From NCBI RefSeq assembly GCF_014297575.1, contig NZ_CP060412.1, forward strand, positions 2,728,001-2,792,000: DNA of 64,000 nt. The letters run 5' to 3'. Of the stretch, positions 35,462 through 43,409 are shown in pieces. Made by a program: the position numbers and the translations under genes. Numbering within the stretch: the first letter of the stretch is position 1; every line of letters begins with the position of its first letter. The DNA comes from Dyella telluris (GTDB lineage: Bacteria; Pseudomonadota; Gammaproteobacteria; Xanthomonadales; Rhodanobacteraceae). The notes beneath the pieces were generated by a model, which saw nothing but the letters and a program-made list of their open reading frames with translations, ran no database searches and had not been told where the DNA came from.

Positions 35462-35908
35462 ATGGCAGTCAAACAACTTCTTGCCGCTGTTGCCGTGGTG
35501 GCCGCCCTCGGCGGTTGCACCCGCGTCGGCAAGGATTACACCTCGCGTATGGAAGCGCGCCAGCAGGATTACGCCGCTGCCGCCGGCACTCCGGTCAACA
35601 ACTTCCACTACTTCAGCCTGTGGTCGTGGGAACCGCTCAGCAACCAGCAGCTGGCCGTCTATACGCGATCGAACGAAGCATGGCTGCTCGATCTCGACGG
35701 AAGTTGCCGCAACCTGGAGTTCACCAACCACATCAGCCTGACCTCCAGCGCCAGCGAAGTATCGGTGAAGTTCGACCGCGTGCTGACCGGCCCGGGCGAT
35801 GCGCCGTGCTTCATCAAGCAGATCCGCCCGGTGGATCTGAAGAAGCTCAATGCGCCGCAGGAAGGCAAGCCGCGTGAGGTGGAAGAGGCGCCGCGGCCGG
35901 CGAAGTGA
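35462..35908 (+). CDS. Small lipoprotein (148 aa, DUF6491-like)
   Basis: Begins MAVKQLLAAVAVVAALGGCT with a clear lipobox LGGC. The mature part (FHYFSLWSWEPLSNQQLAVY, AWLLDLDGSCRNLEF, SSASEVSVKFDRVL) resembles a family of small exported Xanthomonadales proteins that I associate with DUF6491; this label is tentative. Two cysteines near GSCRNLEF and APCFIKQIRP may form a disulfide. Two further ATGs lie upstream in frame; the one at 35462 gives the shortest clean signal. It follows the previous lipoprotein gene by 58 bp. Function unknown. Confidence 0.68.
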   Translation: MAVKQLLAAVAVVAALGGCTRVGKDYTSRMEARQQDYAAAAGTPVNNFHYFSLWSWEPLSNQQLAVYTRSNEAWLLDLDGSCRNLEFTNHISLTSSASEVSVKFDRVLTGPGDAPCFIKQIRPVDLKKLNAPQEGKPREVEEAPRPAK

Positions 35909-35989
35909 CCGGTGAGGACTTCGCAGCGACCGGGTCTTGTGTCGATGCTTTGGTTCACTCGGTGATCCATGCCCAAGCCGCGCGCTATT

Positions 35990-36060
35990 GCTCCCCCTCC
36001 CCGGAGGGGAGAGGGTTGGGGTGAGGGGTGGGTGCTCGCCTCACCGTCTCACTAGAGCCG
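35990..36060. repeat. REP-like repeat (CCCTCCCCGGAGGGGAGAGG type)
   Basis: Hairpin CCCTCCCC-GGAGGGGAGAGGG, then TTGGGGTGAGGGGTGGGTGC; near-identical to the copy at 24487. Confidence 0.85.
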
Positions 36061-36080
36061 TCATCCCAGCAAAAGCTGGG

Positions 36081-36949
36081 ATCCAGTGACTTTGCTCTTG
36101 GCCGTTGGCCTCGTGTAATACGGCGACCTGGCCGCTTACGCAGCGGGCGTTCCGACCTCCTGCCGGAGGCCGGGTCACTTTTCTTTGCTTGCTCAAAGAA
36201 AAGTAACCAAAAGAAAGAGCACCCCATCGCGGCGCTGGCCGATAGAGCCGGCCAGTGCGTGAGGGACGGCCGGGCTTTTCGACAGGACGTCCCTGTCCTG
36301 TCGAAAAGGGATCGGCATCCTTGCCGATCCCCCTGCGGGCCTGTCGTCCGCCCCTCACCGCCGCTCAAGGGGCGGGGTAGGTCAAAAGCAGACGGCTCGT
36401 GCAGCAATGGCATATCGCGTGCCGGCTTAGCTTCACTGTAGGAGCGCACCCTGTGCGCGACCACCTGACGGAGCGGTATCGACATGACGCTGCGGTCGCG
36501 CACAAGGTGCGCTCCTACAGGGGTCTCTCGCACCGTGTGATACCCGCTTCATTCTCGCCTCAGTGCTCACCCCAGTCCTCTCCCGAACGGGAGAGGACGA
36601 GCGACAGGTGATGTTCAACGTGAACAACCTAAGGGCAAGGAAGGATGTGCCGCGAAGCGGCACGACGCTCCGCGTTAAGTCCTCAGCGCTTAGGCGCGTT
36701 GCGAAGCGCTTTGAAGTGCCCGCTATGTAGAGGCGAAGGTTGTCCCGCAACAACCATCCTCGACCGTTCGGGCTTATCCCACCGGCATGCTGCCAGCCTT
36801 TAAGGCCATTTTCTTTGGGTTACTTTTCTTTTGGGCCAGCAAAAGAAAAGTGACTCGGCCTCCGGCAGGAGGTCGAAACGCCTCCGCTGCGTAAGCGGCA
36901 ACCTGGCACCTGCGTGACTACCGAAGGCAGAGAGCAAAGGCACTGGATG
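36081..36949 (-). repeat. Copy B of the 0.9-kb non-coding element, inverted relative to copy A
   Basis: Reading the minus strand reproduces the order of copy A: outer CCAGTGCCTTTGCTCTC, CGACCTCCTGCCGGAGGCCG, the TTACTTTTCTTT...AAAGAAAAGTAAC palindrome, GTTCACGTTGAACATC, the CTCTCCCGTTCGGGAGAGG hairpin, the TGTAGGAGCGCACC pair (36437-36519), TTTTCGACAGGAC/GTCCTGTCGAAAA and the second terminal palindrome. The terminal inverted repeats lie at about 36081-36226 and 36801-36949. Copies differ by scattered substitutions and small indels. No gene is inside. Confidence 0.85.
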
Positions 36950-37186
36950 CCCCGCCCTTCGGCGGTTGAACAGCGCCTCCCGCCTTCGCGGGAATGACGA
37001 TCGAGGCGGTGGCCTGAGAACCGACCATCGCCGAAACTGCATGCCCCGCCCTCCGGCGGCCGAAAAGCGCTTCCTGCTTTCGCAGGAATGACGACTCTGG
37101 CGAAACGATGAGCTGGGCTCCAACCTCCACCCAGGCCGCCACGCCAGAACCCTCTCCCGAAGAAGAAAGAGTAAAAACCCCAGCGA
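36950..37186. other. Gene-free stretch with small palindromes
   Basis: Continues from copy B to the ferritin-like gene. It holds degenerate TCCCGCCTTCGCGGGAATGA-type repeat halves near 36977 and a similar diverged half, CTTTCGCAGGAATGACGACT, near 37077. No gene was found. Confidence 0.6.
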
Positions 37187-38008
37187 TCAGTTAAGAAACA
37201 ACCTCTCCGCCAACTTCGCCAGCGGCTTCTCCATCGCATTCTGCAAGCGCGGCGGCAACTCCAGCGGCTTCAGCAACATCTTCACCGTCATCTCCGCCGG
37301 AATGTTCCGCTTCAGCAGATCCTGTGCGCGCCCGGTGATGCGCTTGAACTCCGCCTGATTCTCCGCCAGGTGCGGGTAGCACTGGTTGAACACATGACGC
37401 AGCGCGATGTCGCTGTCTTCGCTGCGGATCTCGTTGAGGCGGCGCAGGATGACGCGGAAGATCTTGTAACGGCTGAAGCCCTCGCGTTCGCGGTACAGGC
37501 GGAAGTGCTGGTAGAAATTCTTGTAGTGGCGTACTTCGTCGCTCTTGATGTGGCCGGTGAGCTGCTTGAGTACGGGCTCGTCGGTGATGTCGTTGAGCGC
37601 GCGATAAAGACTTGCCGTGCCGGTTTCCACCACGCAGCGGGCGGCCAGCTCCAGGCCCCGGCAAGGTTCCAGTTCTTCGGCGGTGCACACCGCGCCGTAT
37701 TCCGCCCAGAACGAGGCGAAGCCCTTGTCCCAGTCGAACTCGGGCCATACGGTTTTCACGTAGGTGGCAAGGGCGCGGCCGTGTTGCAGTTCTTCGTGTT
37801 CCCAGTGCTGGCTCAGCCAGGTCTGCAGGGTTTCGTCACCGGCAAAGTGATCCACGAGGTTGTGTGTGTAGAGATCCGAGCCGCTCTCGACGAACGATGC
37901 GCTGCACAGCAGGAAGAAAAGATCCTCGTTCTGGCGAATGCGCTGGATCTCGATCTGGCTGAAGTCCAGGCTCTCGATGGTCCAGGGCAACGATTGGGTG
38001 TAGCTCAC
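37187..38008 (-). CDS. Ferritin-like diiron protein
   Basis: A 273-residue helical protein with two diiron half-sites: Glu41 plus E73-L-Q-H76 (in WEHEELQHG), and Glu128 (VVETGTASLY) plus E158-V-R-H161 (in SDEVRHYKNF). This pattern is that of the ferritin-like superfamily (rubrerythrin, acyl-ACP desaturase, ring hydroxylases), so an oxidative reaction or peroxide reduction is likely, but the substrate is unknown. No signal peptide or membrane segment is seen. The ATG at 38008 (MSYTQSLPWTIESLDFSQIE) is the only good start. It stands alone next to repeat copy B. Confidence 0.8.
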   Translation of the reverse strand: MSYTQSLPWTIESLDFSQIEIQRIRQNEDLFFLLCSASFVESGSDLYTHNLVDHFAGDETLQTWLSQHWEHEELQHGRALATYVKTVWPEFDWDKGFASFWAEYGAVCTAEELEPCRGLELAARCVVETGTASLYRALNDITDEPVLKQLTGHIKSDEVRHYKNFYQHFRLYREREGFSRYKIFRVILRRLNEIRSEDSDIALRHVFNQCYPHLAENQAEFKRITGRAQDLLKRNIPAEMTVKMLLKPLELPPRLQNAMEKPLAKLAERLFLN

Positions 38009-38146
38009 GCGGGCATTCCTGTGCGGGGGCCTAGCGGCTGGTTCAACGCATGGCGCGGCGCCAGCCTGGCATGACGGTCGTGTGACAGCATACTTGCAGA
38101 TGACAAAAGCGGATTAATGAGCGCCCACCCGGGGCGCTCCGACCGG

Positions 38147-38563
38147 TCAGCGGATCACGGTCACGGGCACATGGGCGCGTTCCAGCACTTCGCCGGAGAC
38201 GGAGCCAAGCAGCCAGCGTGCAAGTGCGCCGCGTTCGGTATGGCCGATCACGATATGGTCGATGCCGTGGCGGCTCACCTGGTCCATGAGTACGTCGCCC
38301 GGGGTGCCGCGCACCACTTCCGCGTCGATCAGCGGCGCCGAGCCGGGCACCAGCTGTTTCACTTCCTCGAGCAGGCGGGAACAGCGCGAGCCGCCCTGGT
38401 CGGTCATCATCAATGCACAGGTATCGGCGCTGCCCTCGGTGACCTGCAAGGCCGACACCACGCGCACCCGGCCGCCCGTGGCCAGTGCCAGCTCCACCGC
38501 AAAACGGACAGCGCGCTGCGAGGTGGGGGAACCGTCGTAACCGACCAGCGAATACTTGGGCAT
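38147..38563 (-). CDS. uspA: Universal stress protein A family
   Basis: A 138-residue UspA-type protein. It begins MPKYSLVGYDGSPTSQRAVR and ends with the nucleotide-binding signature VIGHTERGALARWLLGSVSG followed by VPVTVIR. Usp proteins bind ATP or AMP and protect cells in stress. A much longer frame runs through from 38911, but the ATG at 38563 fits the domain exactly. It is divergent from the exported protein at 38970, across about 400 bp. Confidence 0.9.
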   Translation of the reverse strand: MPKYSLVGYDGSPTSQRAVRFAVELALATGGRVRVVSALQVTEGSADTCALMMTDQGGSRCSRLLEEVKQLVPGSAPLIDAEVVRGTPGDVLMDQVSRHGIDHIVIGHTERGALARWLLGSVSGEVLERAHVPVTVIR

Positions 38564-38969
38564 GCGCGATCTCTTGGTGCGGGTGGCAGGACGAAGCGGA
38601 CCGGATGCATCCGGTGTTGCGACCTTCAACCACTGGGTTTTCGGGTGTCGATGCCAGCGTAAACCTCGCCGGGCGCCCGCGCCATGGTGTGCAAGATGTT
38701 TCGGGAGGGGTTCGGGCAACGCTCGTCGGCGCTGGCGCGAAGGTGCCGCGCTTGCGCATGCAAGCTGCCGTCCTGTCACGCTTTTTAGGGGTGGCAGGCG
38801 GTGCCCGTTGAGGGCGCCGTTCACGAACTGCTTGGTCAATTCCACGCAACGTTCACGGGAAGTGCCGACGATGGCAGTCGCAAAAGCGGACATCTGCCAG
38901 GGTTCAGTCATGGTGGCGAAAATGGCAGATGTCGTCCCGAGCTTCAGGACTCACCCCAAGGAGACTGCA
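38564..38969. other. Gene-free stretch between divergent uspA and exported-protein genes
   Basis: About 400 bp that must hold both promoters. The plus-strand frame stays open through it into the exported-protein gene, but its upstream codons look non-coding and the signal peptide begins at the downstream ATG. No operator repeat or gene was recognised. Confidence 0.5.
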
Positions 38970-39428
38970 ATGATCAAGCGTACGTTCGGTATGGCGGCTC
39001 TGGTACTGGCTTGTGCAGGCGCGGCAATGACGCTGCCCGCGGCGCCGGCGAAAGCTGCCGAAGCGGAAGTGAAGTGCGACCTGAGCTTCAGTCTCTCGGG
39101 CTGGTCGATCATCTACAAGCACGCCTCGGGTAGCGGCACGGTGGTGTGCAGCAATGGCCAGAAGGCCAAGGTGAAGATCTCGGTGAATGGCGGCGGTCTG
39201 ACGGCCGGCAAGTACCGCATCGACAACGGCAAGGGCGACATCACCCATGTGCGCAGCATCGACGACGTGTTCGGCGATTACGCGCAGGCGGGCGCCGAGG
39301 CCGGCGTGGTCAAGAGCGGTGAAGCGCAGGTGCTGAGCAAGGGCACCACGTCGCTGGCACTGCATGGCAGCGGCGAGGGCGTGAACCTGGGTGTTTCGGT
39401 GGGTGCGTTCTCCATCACCCGCGAGTAA
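38970..39428 (+). CDS. Exported hypothetical protein (152 aa)
   Basis: AAGGAGA lies just before the ATG at 38970. The signal peptide is MIKRTFGMAALVLACAGAAM with cleavage near AKAAEA. The mature part is Gly-rich and beta-rich (GWSIIYKHASGSGTVVCSNG, GEAQVLSKGTTSLALHGSGE), with two cysteines that can pair. It looks like a small periplasmic or surface beta-sandwich; no named family is certain. A terminator follows 23 bp after the stop. Confidence 0.75.
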   Translation: MIKRTFGMAALVLACAGAAMTLPAAPAKAAEAEVKCDLSFSLSGWSIIYKHASGSGTVVCSNGQKAKVKISVNGGGLTAGKYRIDNGKGDITHVRSIDDVFGDYAQAGAEAGVVKSGEAQVLSKGTTSLALHGSGEGVNLGVSVGAFSITRE

Positions 39429-39451
39429 ACCGCCAGCCACCCGGCAGGTCC

Positions 39452-39480
39452 CAAAGGGCGCCACATGGCGCCCTTTGTTT
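39452..39480 (+). terminator. Terminator of the exported 152-aa protein gene
   Basis: Stem CAAAGGGCGCCA / TGGCGCCCTTTG followed by TTT, 23 bp past the stop at 39428. Confidence 0.88.
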
Positions 39481-39522
39481 GGGTACGCGTACACTTCGCG
39501 GATATCCGGTCGGAGTGTGCTC

Positions 39523-40068
39523 ATGCGTCGTGTGTCGTTTCTGTTGTTGCTGAGTCTTCTGCTCGGGGTGCTGATGCCGCTGCATGCCGACGAAGCTGCT
39601 CCGGCCATGCCGCAGGCGGGCCAGGCAGCCCCCGGTTTCCGCCTGCAGGACCAGAACGGCAAGTGGCACTCGCCGGCCGACCACAAGGGTCACTGGGTGG
39701 TGCTGTATTTCTATCCGAAGGACTTCACGCCCGGCTGCACCACCGAGGTCTGCGCTTTCCGCGACGACGTGGCAAAGCTGCGCCAGCAAGGCGCCGATGT
39801 GCTCGGCGTCAGCCTGGACGACGTGAAGTCGCACGCCGAGTTCGCCGCCAAGTACCACGTGCCGTTCCCGCTGCTGTCCGACGCCGACAGCAAGACGGCC
39901 CAGGCCTACGGCGTGCTCGCCTCCAAGTTGGGCTTCAAGTACGCGCGCCGCACCACCTTCCTGATCGACCCGCAGGGCCGGATCGCGAAGGTCTATCCGG
40001 ATGTGGATCCCGAAAAGAACTCCGCGCAGGTGCTGTCCGACCTGGCCACGCTGAAGGCGGCTTCCTGA
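39523..40068 (+). CDS. Exported Bcp-type peroxiredoxin
   Basis: A 181-residue thiol peroxidase with an N-terminal signal peptide (MRRVSFLLLLSLLLGVLMPL) ending at HADEA. The active site is PGCTTEVCAFRD with the peroxidatic Cys72 and a second Cys77, as in PrxQ/Bcp proteins with an internal disulfide. Typical Bcp is cytosolic; the signal peptide here suggests peroxide removal in the periplasm. The ATG at 39523 has CGGAGTG upstream. The gene ends by a one-base overlap (TGATG) with the membrane-protein gene that follows, implying coupled translation. Confidence 0.88.
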   Translation: MRRVSFLLLLSLLLGVLMPLHADEAAPAMPQAGQAAPGFRLQDQNGKWHSPADHKGHWVVLYFYPKDFTPGCTTEVCAFRDDVAKLRQQGADVLGVSLDDVKSHAEFAAKYHVPFPLLSDADSKTAQAYGVLASKLGFKYARRTTFLIDPQGRIAKVYPDVDPEKNSAQVLSDLATLKAAS

Positions 40069-40631
40069 TGGCACTGGTGATGCGTAGCGATACCGCCCGT
40101 CGCGAAGGCTTTGCGTTCTGGCGCATTCTGGTATGGCTGATCCTGCTGCTCGCCGCCTACGGCTGCCTGCAATACGCCACCCACGCAGGGCAGCTGTGGC
40201 GTGCACTGGCCCCCCTGCCTGCTACTGACACGGGTGACATCCTGCAACTGCAGAAGATGCTCGCGTGGGACGTGCTTTATTTCTTCATGGCGTTCGCGCT
40301 GGTGGTGATCTGCGCGGGCGTCATTCTTCGCCAGGCGTGGGCGCGTTCCTCGCTGCAGATGGCCTCCGTGTTGCTGGCGGTGGGCTGGGGCCTGGTCGGC
40401 GGCATCATGCTGTTCCTGCAATGGCGCGAATTCAGCCAGGGAGTAGCCCTGACGAACGCGCAGGCGTCGCTGGATGCGGCCTCGCAGATGGCGCTTGCGC
40501 ACATGCATCGCAGCTTCCTGATGGCCATGGGCATCAAGGCCCTGGGCGTGCCGGTGCTGCTGTGGCTGGCCTGGCGCCTTGGCCAGCCGGCGGTGCGCGG
40601 CCAGTTCCGCAGCCTGCGCGGGCGCCGCTGA
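40068..40631 (+). CDS. Inner-membrane protein (187 aa) coupled to the peroxiredoxin
   Basis: An integral membrane protein with about four hydrophobic helices (FWRILVWLILLLAAYGCL, LYFFMAFALVVICAGVIL, MASVLLAVGWGLVGGIMLF, FLMAMGIKALGVPVLLWLAW). No motif is recognised. The ATG shares a base with the peroxiredoxin stop. A second ATG four codons in (MRSDTARREG) is possible. By position it may support the exported peroxiredoxin, for example as an electron-transfer or assembly partner, but no catalytic cysteine pair is visible. Confidence 0.72.
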   Translation: MALVMRSDTARREGFAFWRILVWLILLLAAYGCLQYATHAGQLWRALAPLPATDTGDILQLQKMLAWDVLYFFMAFALVVICAGVILRQAWARSSLQMASVLLAVGWGLVGGIMLFLQWREFSQGVALTNAQASLDAASQMALAHMHRSFLMAMGIKALGVPVLLWLAWRLGQPAVRGQFRSLRGRR

Positions 40632-40693
40632 TTCAGGTTCGGTTGCCACGCCGCAGGTTATCGCTGCGGCAACGTCCGCTCCGGTTTTTCCCC

Positions 40694-41446
40694 ATGCGCC
40701 TGCGCCACCTCTCCGTTCTCCTGGGCTTTTCGGCCGCCAGCATGGCGCTGCACGCCCAGGACCTGGCCACGACCTGCCACGCCACCAGCAGCTACGACCT
40801 GACCGTGGCCCCCGATCACCTCCAGTTCGACCGGGCGCAGCCGTCGCCGAAGGTGGTGGTGCTGCACGATGGCAGCCTGCGCACCGATGGTGCGGCGGTA
40901 TCCATGCGTCCGGACGACGAAGACCGGCTGTCGCTGTTTGAGCGAGACCTGCGCGCCCTGGTGCCGCGGGCGAAGGCGGTGGCTGCCAACGGCGTGGACA
41001 TGCTGGCCGCCGCCATGCACGACGAGGGCACCCGTCTGCAACTGGATGCCGCCACGCGGGCGGAACTTGACCGCCGGGTGGCCAGTCGCGCCGCTGAGCT
41101 GAAGCAGCGCATCGCCGCCAGCAACAGCACGCACGACTGGCAGGGCAACCTGGCCGACCAGTACGCCAACCAGCTCGCCGCCGACCTGATGCCCCTGCTG
41201 GCCAACGATCTGGGCCAGCAGGCCATGAACGCCGCCATGACCGGCGACCTGCAGGCCGCGGCCAGCCTGCGCGACACCGCCGCGGACCTCACCACCCAGC
41301 TGCGGCCGCGCCTGGAGCAGCGCATGCAGGCGCTGTCACCCCAGATCAAGGCGTTGTGTCCGTCGGTTCAGCGCCTGGCCGAGTTGCAGCAGGGCCTGCG
41401 CGGTGCGGGCGGGCAACCGCTGAATCTGCTCGAGGTGGGGCAGTAA
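40694..41446 (+). CDS. DUF2884 (YggN-like) exported protein
   Basis: A 250-residue periplasmic protein: signal peptide (MRLRHLSVLLGFSAASMALHAQ), then the DUF2884 pattern CHATSSYDLTVAPDHLQFDR, VVVLHDGSLRTDGAAVSM, LFERDLRALVPRA and a long helical C-terminus. Function of DUF2884/YggN proteins is unknown. A second family member lies at 47914-48747 in this window, with the same order of motifs. It starts 62 bp after the preceding membrane-protein gene and may share its transcript. Confidence 0.8.
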   Translation: MRLRHLSVLLGFSAASMALHAQDLATTCHATSSYDLTVAPDHLQFDRAQPSPKVVVLHDGSLRTDGAAVSMRPDDEDRLSLFERDLRALVPRAKAVAANGVDMLAAAMHDEGTRLQLDAATRAELDRRVASRAAELKQRIAASNSTHDWQGNLADQYANQLAADLMPLLANDLGQQAMNAAMTGDLQAAASLRDTAADLTTQLRPRLEQRMQALSPQIKALCPSVQRLAELQQGLRGAGGQPLNLLEVGQ

Positions 41447-41563
41447 AACCCCGGCTGAGCATGAGTCTCCTCTTCGCCCGGGATTAACCTTCTGCTAAGC
41501 GGCGGGGAGAGAGGATGGCGTCCGCCACCGTTCCAGGCGCAGCAGTCAGCAGGAGGCGACCGC

Positions 41564-41998
41564 GTGTCGCGCGCACCACACTACAACGCCCTGATCCGTC
41601 GGGGCATCGATGACCGTGCCCTGTATCGCCGGGCCCTGTCGCAAGTCCGAGAGCCCGGCCTGCAGGCGCTGCTGGGTGAGAATCTTCAGACCCTGGATGC
41701 CCTCATCGGCGACCTGCAGGCGCACGTCCACGCCGCCGGGCGCACCCCGGCCCGCCACGGCACGCTGGCGGGCGCCATCCGCAGCGTGCTTGCTGATATG
41801 GCCGTGGGCATGGCGGGCAATCGCGATTCGGCCTGGGTGCACTACCTGGCTCGCAACGAATGCGCCCTGCTGCATGTGTTCGAACAGCAGCTGGCGCGGG
41901 CGTCGGACGATTCGGCGCGTGTGCTGAGAGTCCAGTTGTCCCGCCTGCACGGCATCCACAAGGATATGCACTGCCTGGCTGGCACCACCCACGGTTGA
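41564..41998 (+). CDS. Helical-bundle protein (DUF2383-like), GTG start
   Basis: A 144-residue all-helical protein with no signal peptide. The layout (LYRRALSQVREPGLQALLGE, LDALIGDLQAHVHAAG, VLADMAVGMAGNRDSAWVHY, HVFEQQLARASDDSARVLRV) fits the PA2169/DUF2383 four-helix-bundle group with weak motif support. The GTG at 41564 has AGGAGG nine bases upstream and is a good start; no ATG fits. It is followed by the DUF924 gene 30 bp later, likely in one transcript. Confidence 0.65.
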   Translation: MSRAPHYNALIRRGIDDRALYRRALSQVREPGLQALLGENLQTLDALIGDLQAHVHAAGRTPARHGTLAGAIRSVLADMAVGMAGNRDSAWVHYLARNECALLHVFEQQLARASDDSARVLRVQLSRLHGIHKDMHCLAGTTHG

Positions 41999-42028
41999 CC
42001 GGCCGCTTCGTCACCTCAAGGAACGGGC

Positions 42029-42604
42029 GTGATTTCGACTCCTGCCGACGTGCTGGACTTCTGGTTCGAGCCTGCCACCGAGGCGCACTGGTTCGCGCGC
42101 AGCCACGCGTTCGATGACGCTGTTCGCGAGCGTTTTGGCGCCACGCTGGAGGCGGCGCGCCGGGGCGATCTCGACGCCTGGGCCAATACCCCCGAGGGCT
42201 GGCTGGCGCTGCTGATCGTGCGTGACCAGTTCAGTCGCAATGTTTATCGCAATGATCACCGGGCGTGGTCCACCGATGCCGGCACGCAGGCCATCGCGCT
42301 GGCGGGCATTGCACGCGGGTATGACCAGGCCCTGTCGCCGCTCCAGCGCCTCTTTGCCTACCTGCCGCTGGAGCACGCGGAAGATCTTGCCTTGCAACAG
42401 CACTGCGTGAGCCTGTTCGAGAGGCTGGCGGCGGAGCAGCCCGAGGCTGCGCGCGCCCGCTTCAAGGACTTCCTTGATTACGCCCGGCAGCACCACGATG
42501 TGATAAAGCGGTTCGGCAGGTTTCCGCACCGCAACGCCGTCCTTGGACGTGCGGATACGCCAGCGGAGCAGGCCTATCTGTCCACCCCGGGCACCGGCTT
42601 CTGA
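42029..42604 (+). CDS. DUF924 family protein, GTG start
   Basis: A 191-residue soluble protein with the family signature VLDFWFEPATEAHWFARSHA, LIVRDQFSRNVYRND and the C-terminal HHDVIKRFGRFPHRNAVLGR. DUF924 members have a TPR-like helical fold and are widespread; their role is not established. The GTG at 42029 follows AAGGA with proper spacing, and no nearer ATG fits. It precedes the DUF2845 pair. Confidence 0.87.
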   Translation: MISTPADVLDFWFEPATEAHWFARSHAFDDAVRERFGATLEAARRGDLDAWANTPEGWLALLIVRDQFSRNVYRNDHRAWSTDAGTQAIALAGIARGYDQALSPLQRLFAYLPLEHAEDLALQQHCVSLFERLAAEQPEAARARFKDFLDYARQHHDVIKRFGRFPHRNAVLGRADTPAEQAYLSTPGTGF

Positions 42605-42630
42605 GCGTCAACGACGACACGGAGTTCATC

Positions 42631-42903
42631 ATGCGCCGCTATCTCCTCCTTGCCCTGCTGCTGTTGAGTGCTTCCGCTTATGCGAGCAACACCTATCGCG
42701 TGGGCAGCTCGGTGCTCACCGTCGGTGACAGCGCCGTGCGCGCCATGCAGCTGATGGGCCAACCGGATTTCAAGGAGCCGGTCCAGAGCGACTTCGGCGG
42801 TTACCAGGGCGAGCGCTGGCAGTACCTGCGCGACGATGGGCGCGTGGTCATCATCACCATCATCAACGGCAAGGTCGCGGAGATTGCCGACCGCTCGCGT
42901 TGA
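42631..42903 (+). CDS. DUF2845-like exported small protein, paralog 1
   Basis: A 90-residue exported protein: signal peptide MRRYLLLALLLLSASAYA, then the pattern YRVGSSVLTVGDSAVRAMQL, followed by ERWQYLRDD and a C-terminal VVIITIINGKVAEI. This is the DUF2845 layout, a small beta-rich domain. It begins 26 bp after the DUF924 gene. A second copy starts about 135 bp downstream of its stop, so the pair arose by tandem duplication. Function unknown. Confidence 0.8.
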   Translation: MRRYLLLALLLLSASAYASNTYRVGSSVLTVGDSAVRAMQLMGQPDFKEPVQSDFGGYQGERWQYLRDDGRVVIITIINGKVAEIADRSR

Positions 42904-42914
42904 GTGCGCCTTGC

Positions 42915-42940
42915 GGCCACGCCCTTGAGAGGGCGTGGCC
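42915..42940 (+). other. Perfect hairpin between the DUF2845 paralogs
   Basis: An 11-bp perfect stem (GGCCACGCCCT / AGGGCGTGGCC) with loop TGAG, 11 bp after the first paralog. It has no T-run; it may slow transcription, mark mRNA processing, or be a remnant terminator. Confidence 0.6.
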
Positions 42941-43038
42941 GACACGTTGCGGTGGCGCCCGACGCATGCCGCCTTCCCCGACTGCCCCGATAAGGTGAAT
43001 TCTCCGCGCCGCGCGCGCATGGAGAGGGGAGAGGGGCA

Positions 43039-43347
43039 ATGCGTCGATACCTGGTCTTGGGTGGGCTCCTGCTCACCTGTGCGGTTCACGCCGGCAGCGG
43101 CACCCTGCGCGTCGGCAGCCAGGTGCTGGTGGTGGGCGACAGCGCCACGCGTGTCATCGAGCTGCTGGGCAAACCGTCCTATCGCGGTCACGCCAAGGCC
43201 GCTCCAAGCCAGCGCAAGAGCGGCAAGAAGGGCAGCAAGGCGAGCACCTCCGGTGGCGAGCAGTGGCAGTACCGGCAGGGCAACCGTCTGGTCACCATCA
43301 CCCTGGCGGACGGCAAGATCACCGGCATTCGCGACGACGGCCGCTGA
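43039..43347 (+). CDS. DUF2845-like exported small protein, paralog 2
   Basis: A 102-residue paralog of the preceding gene: signal peptide MRRYLVLGGLLLTCAVHA, LRVGSQVLVVGDSATRVIEL, EQWQYRQGNRLVTITLADGK. It differs by an insertion of basic residues (AAPSQRKSGKKGSKASTSGG) between the two halves, which probably makes a flexible loop. GGAGAGGGGA precedes the ATG. Secreted; function unknown. Confidence 0.8.
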   Translation: MRRYLVLGGLLLTCAVHAGSGTLRVGSQVLVVGDSATRVIELLGKPSYRGHAKAAPSQRKSGKKGSKASTSGGEQWQYRQGNRLVTITLADGKITGIRDDGR

Positions 43348-43409
43348 GCAGGATAGTGGCGCACATGCCGCCCATGCGATAAGAAGCGCGATTCCCCGGA
43401 GATCGCGCC

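Noticed and set aside
24600..36949. Composite transposon bounded by inverted element copies
   Set aside because: No transposase or recombinase gene lies in the 10.6 kb between them, and the genes there are ordinary housekeeping genes.
38556..39428. 290-codon version of the exported 152-aa protein
   Set aside because: The extra 138 codons look non-coding, and the signal peptide with AAGGAGA starts at 38970.
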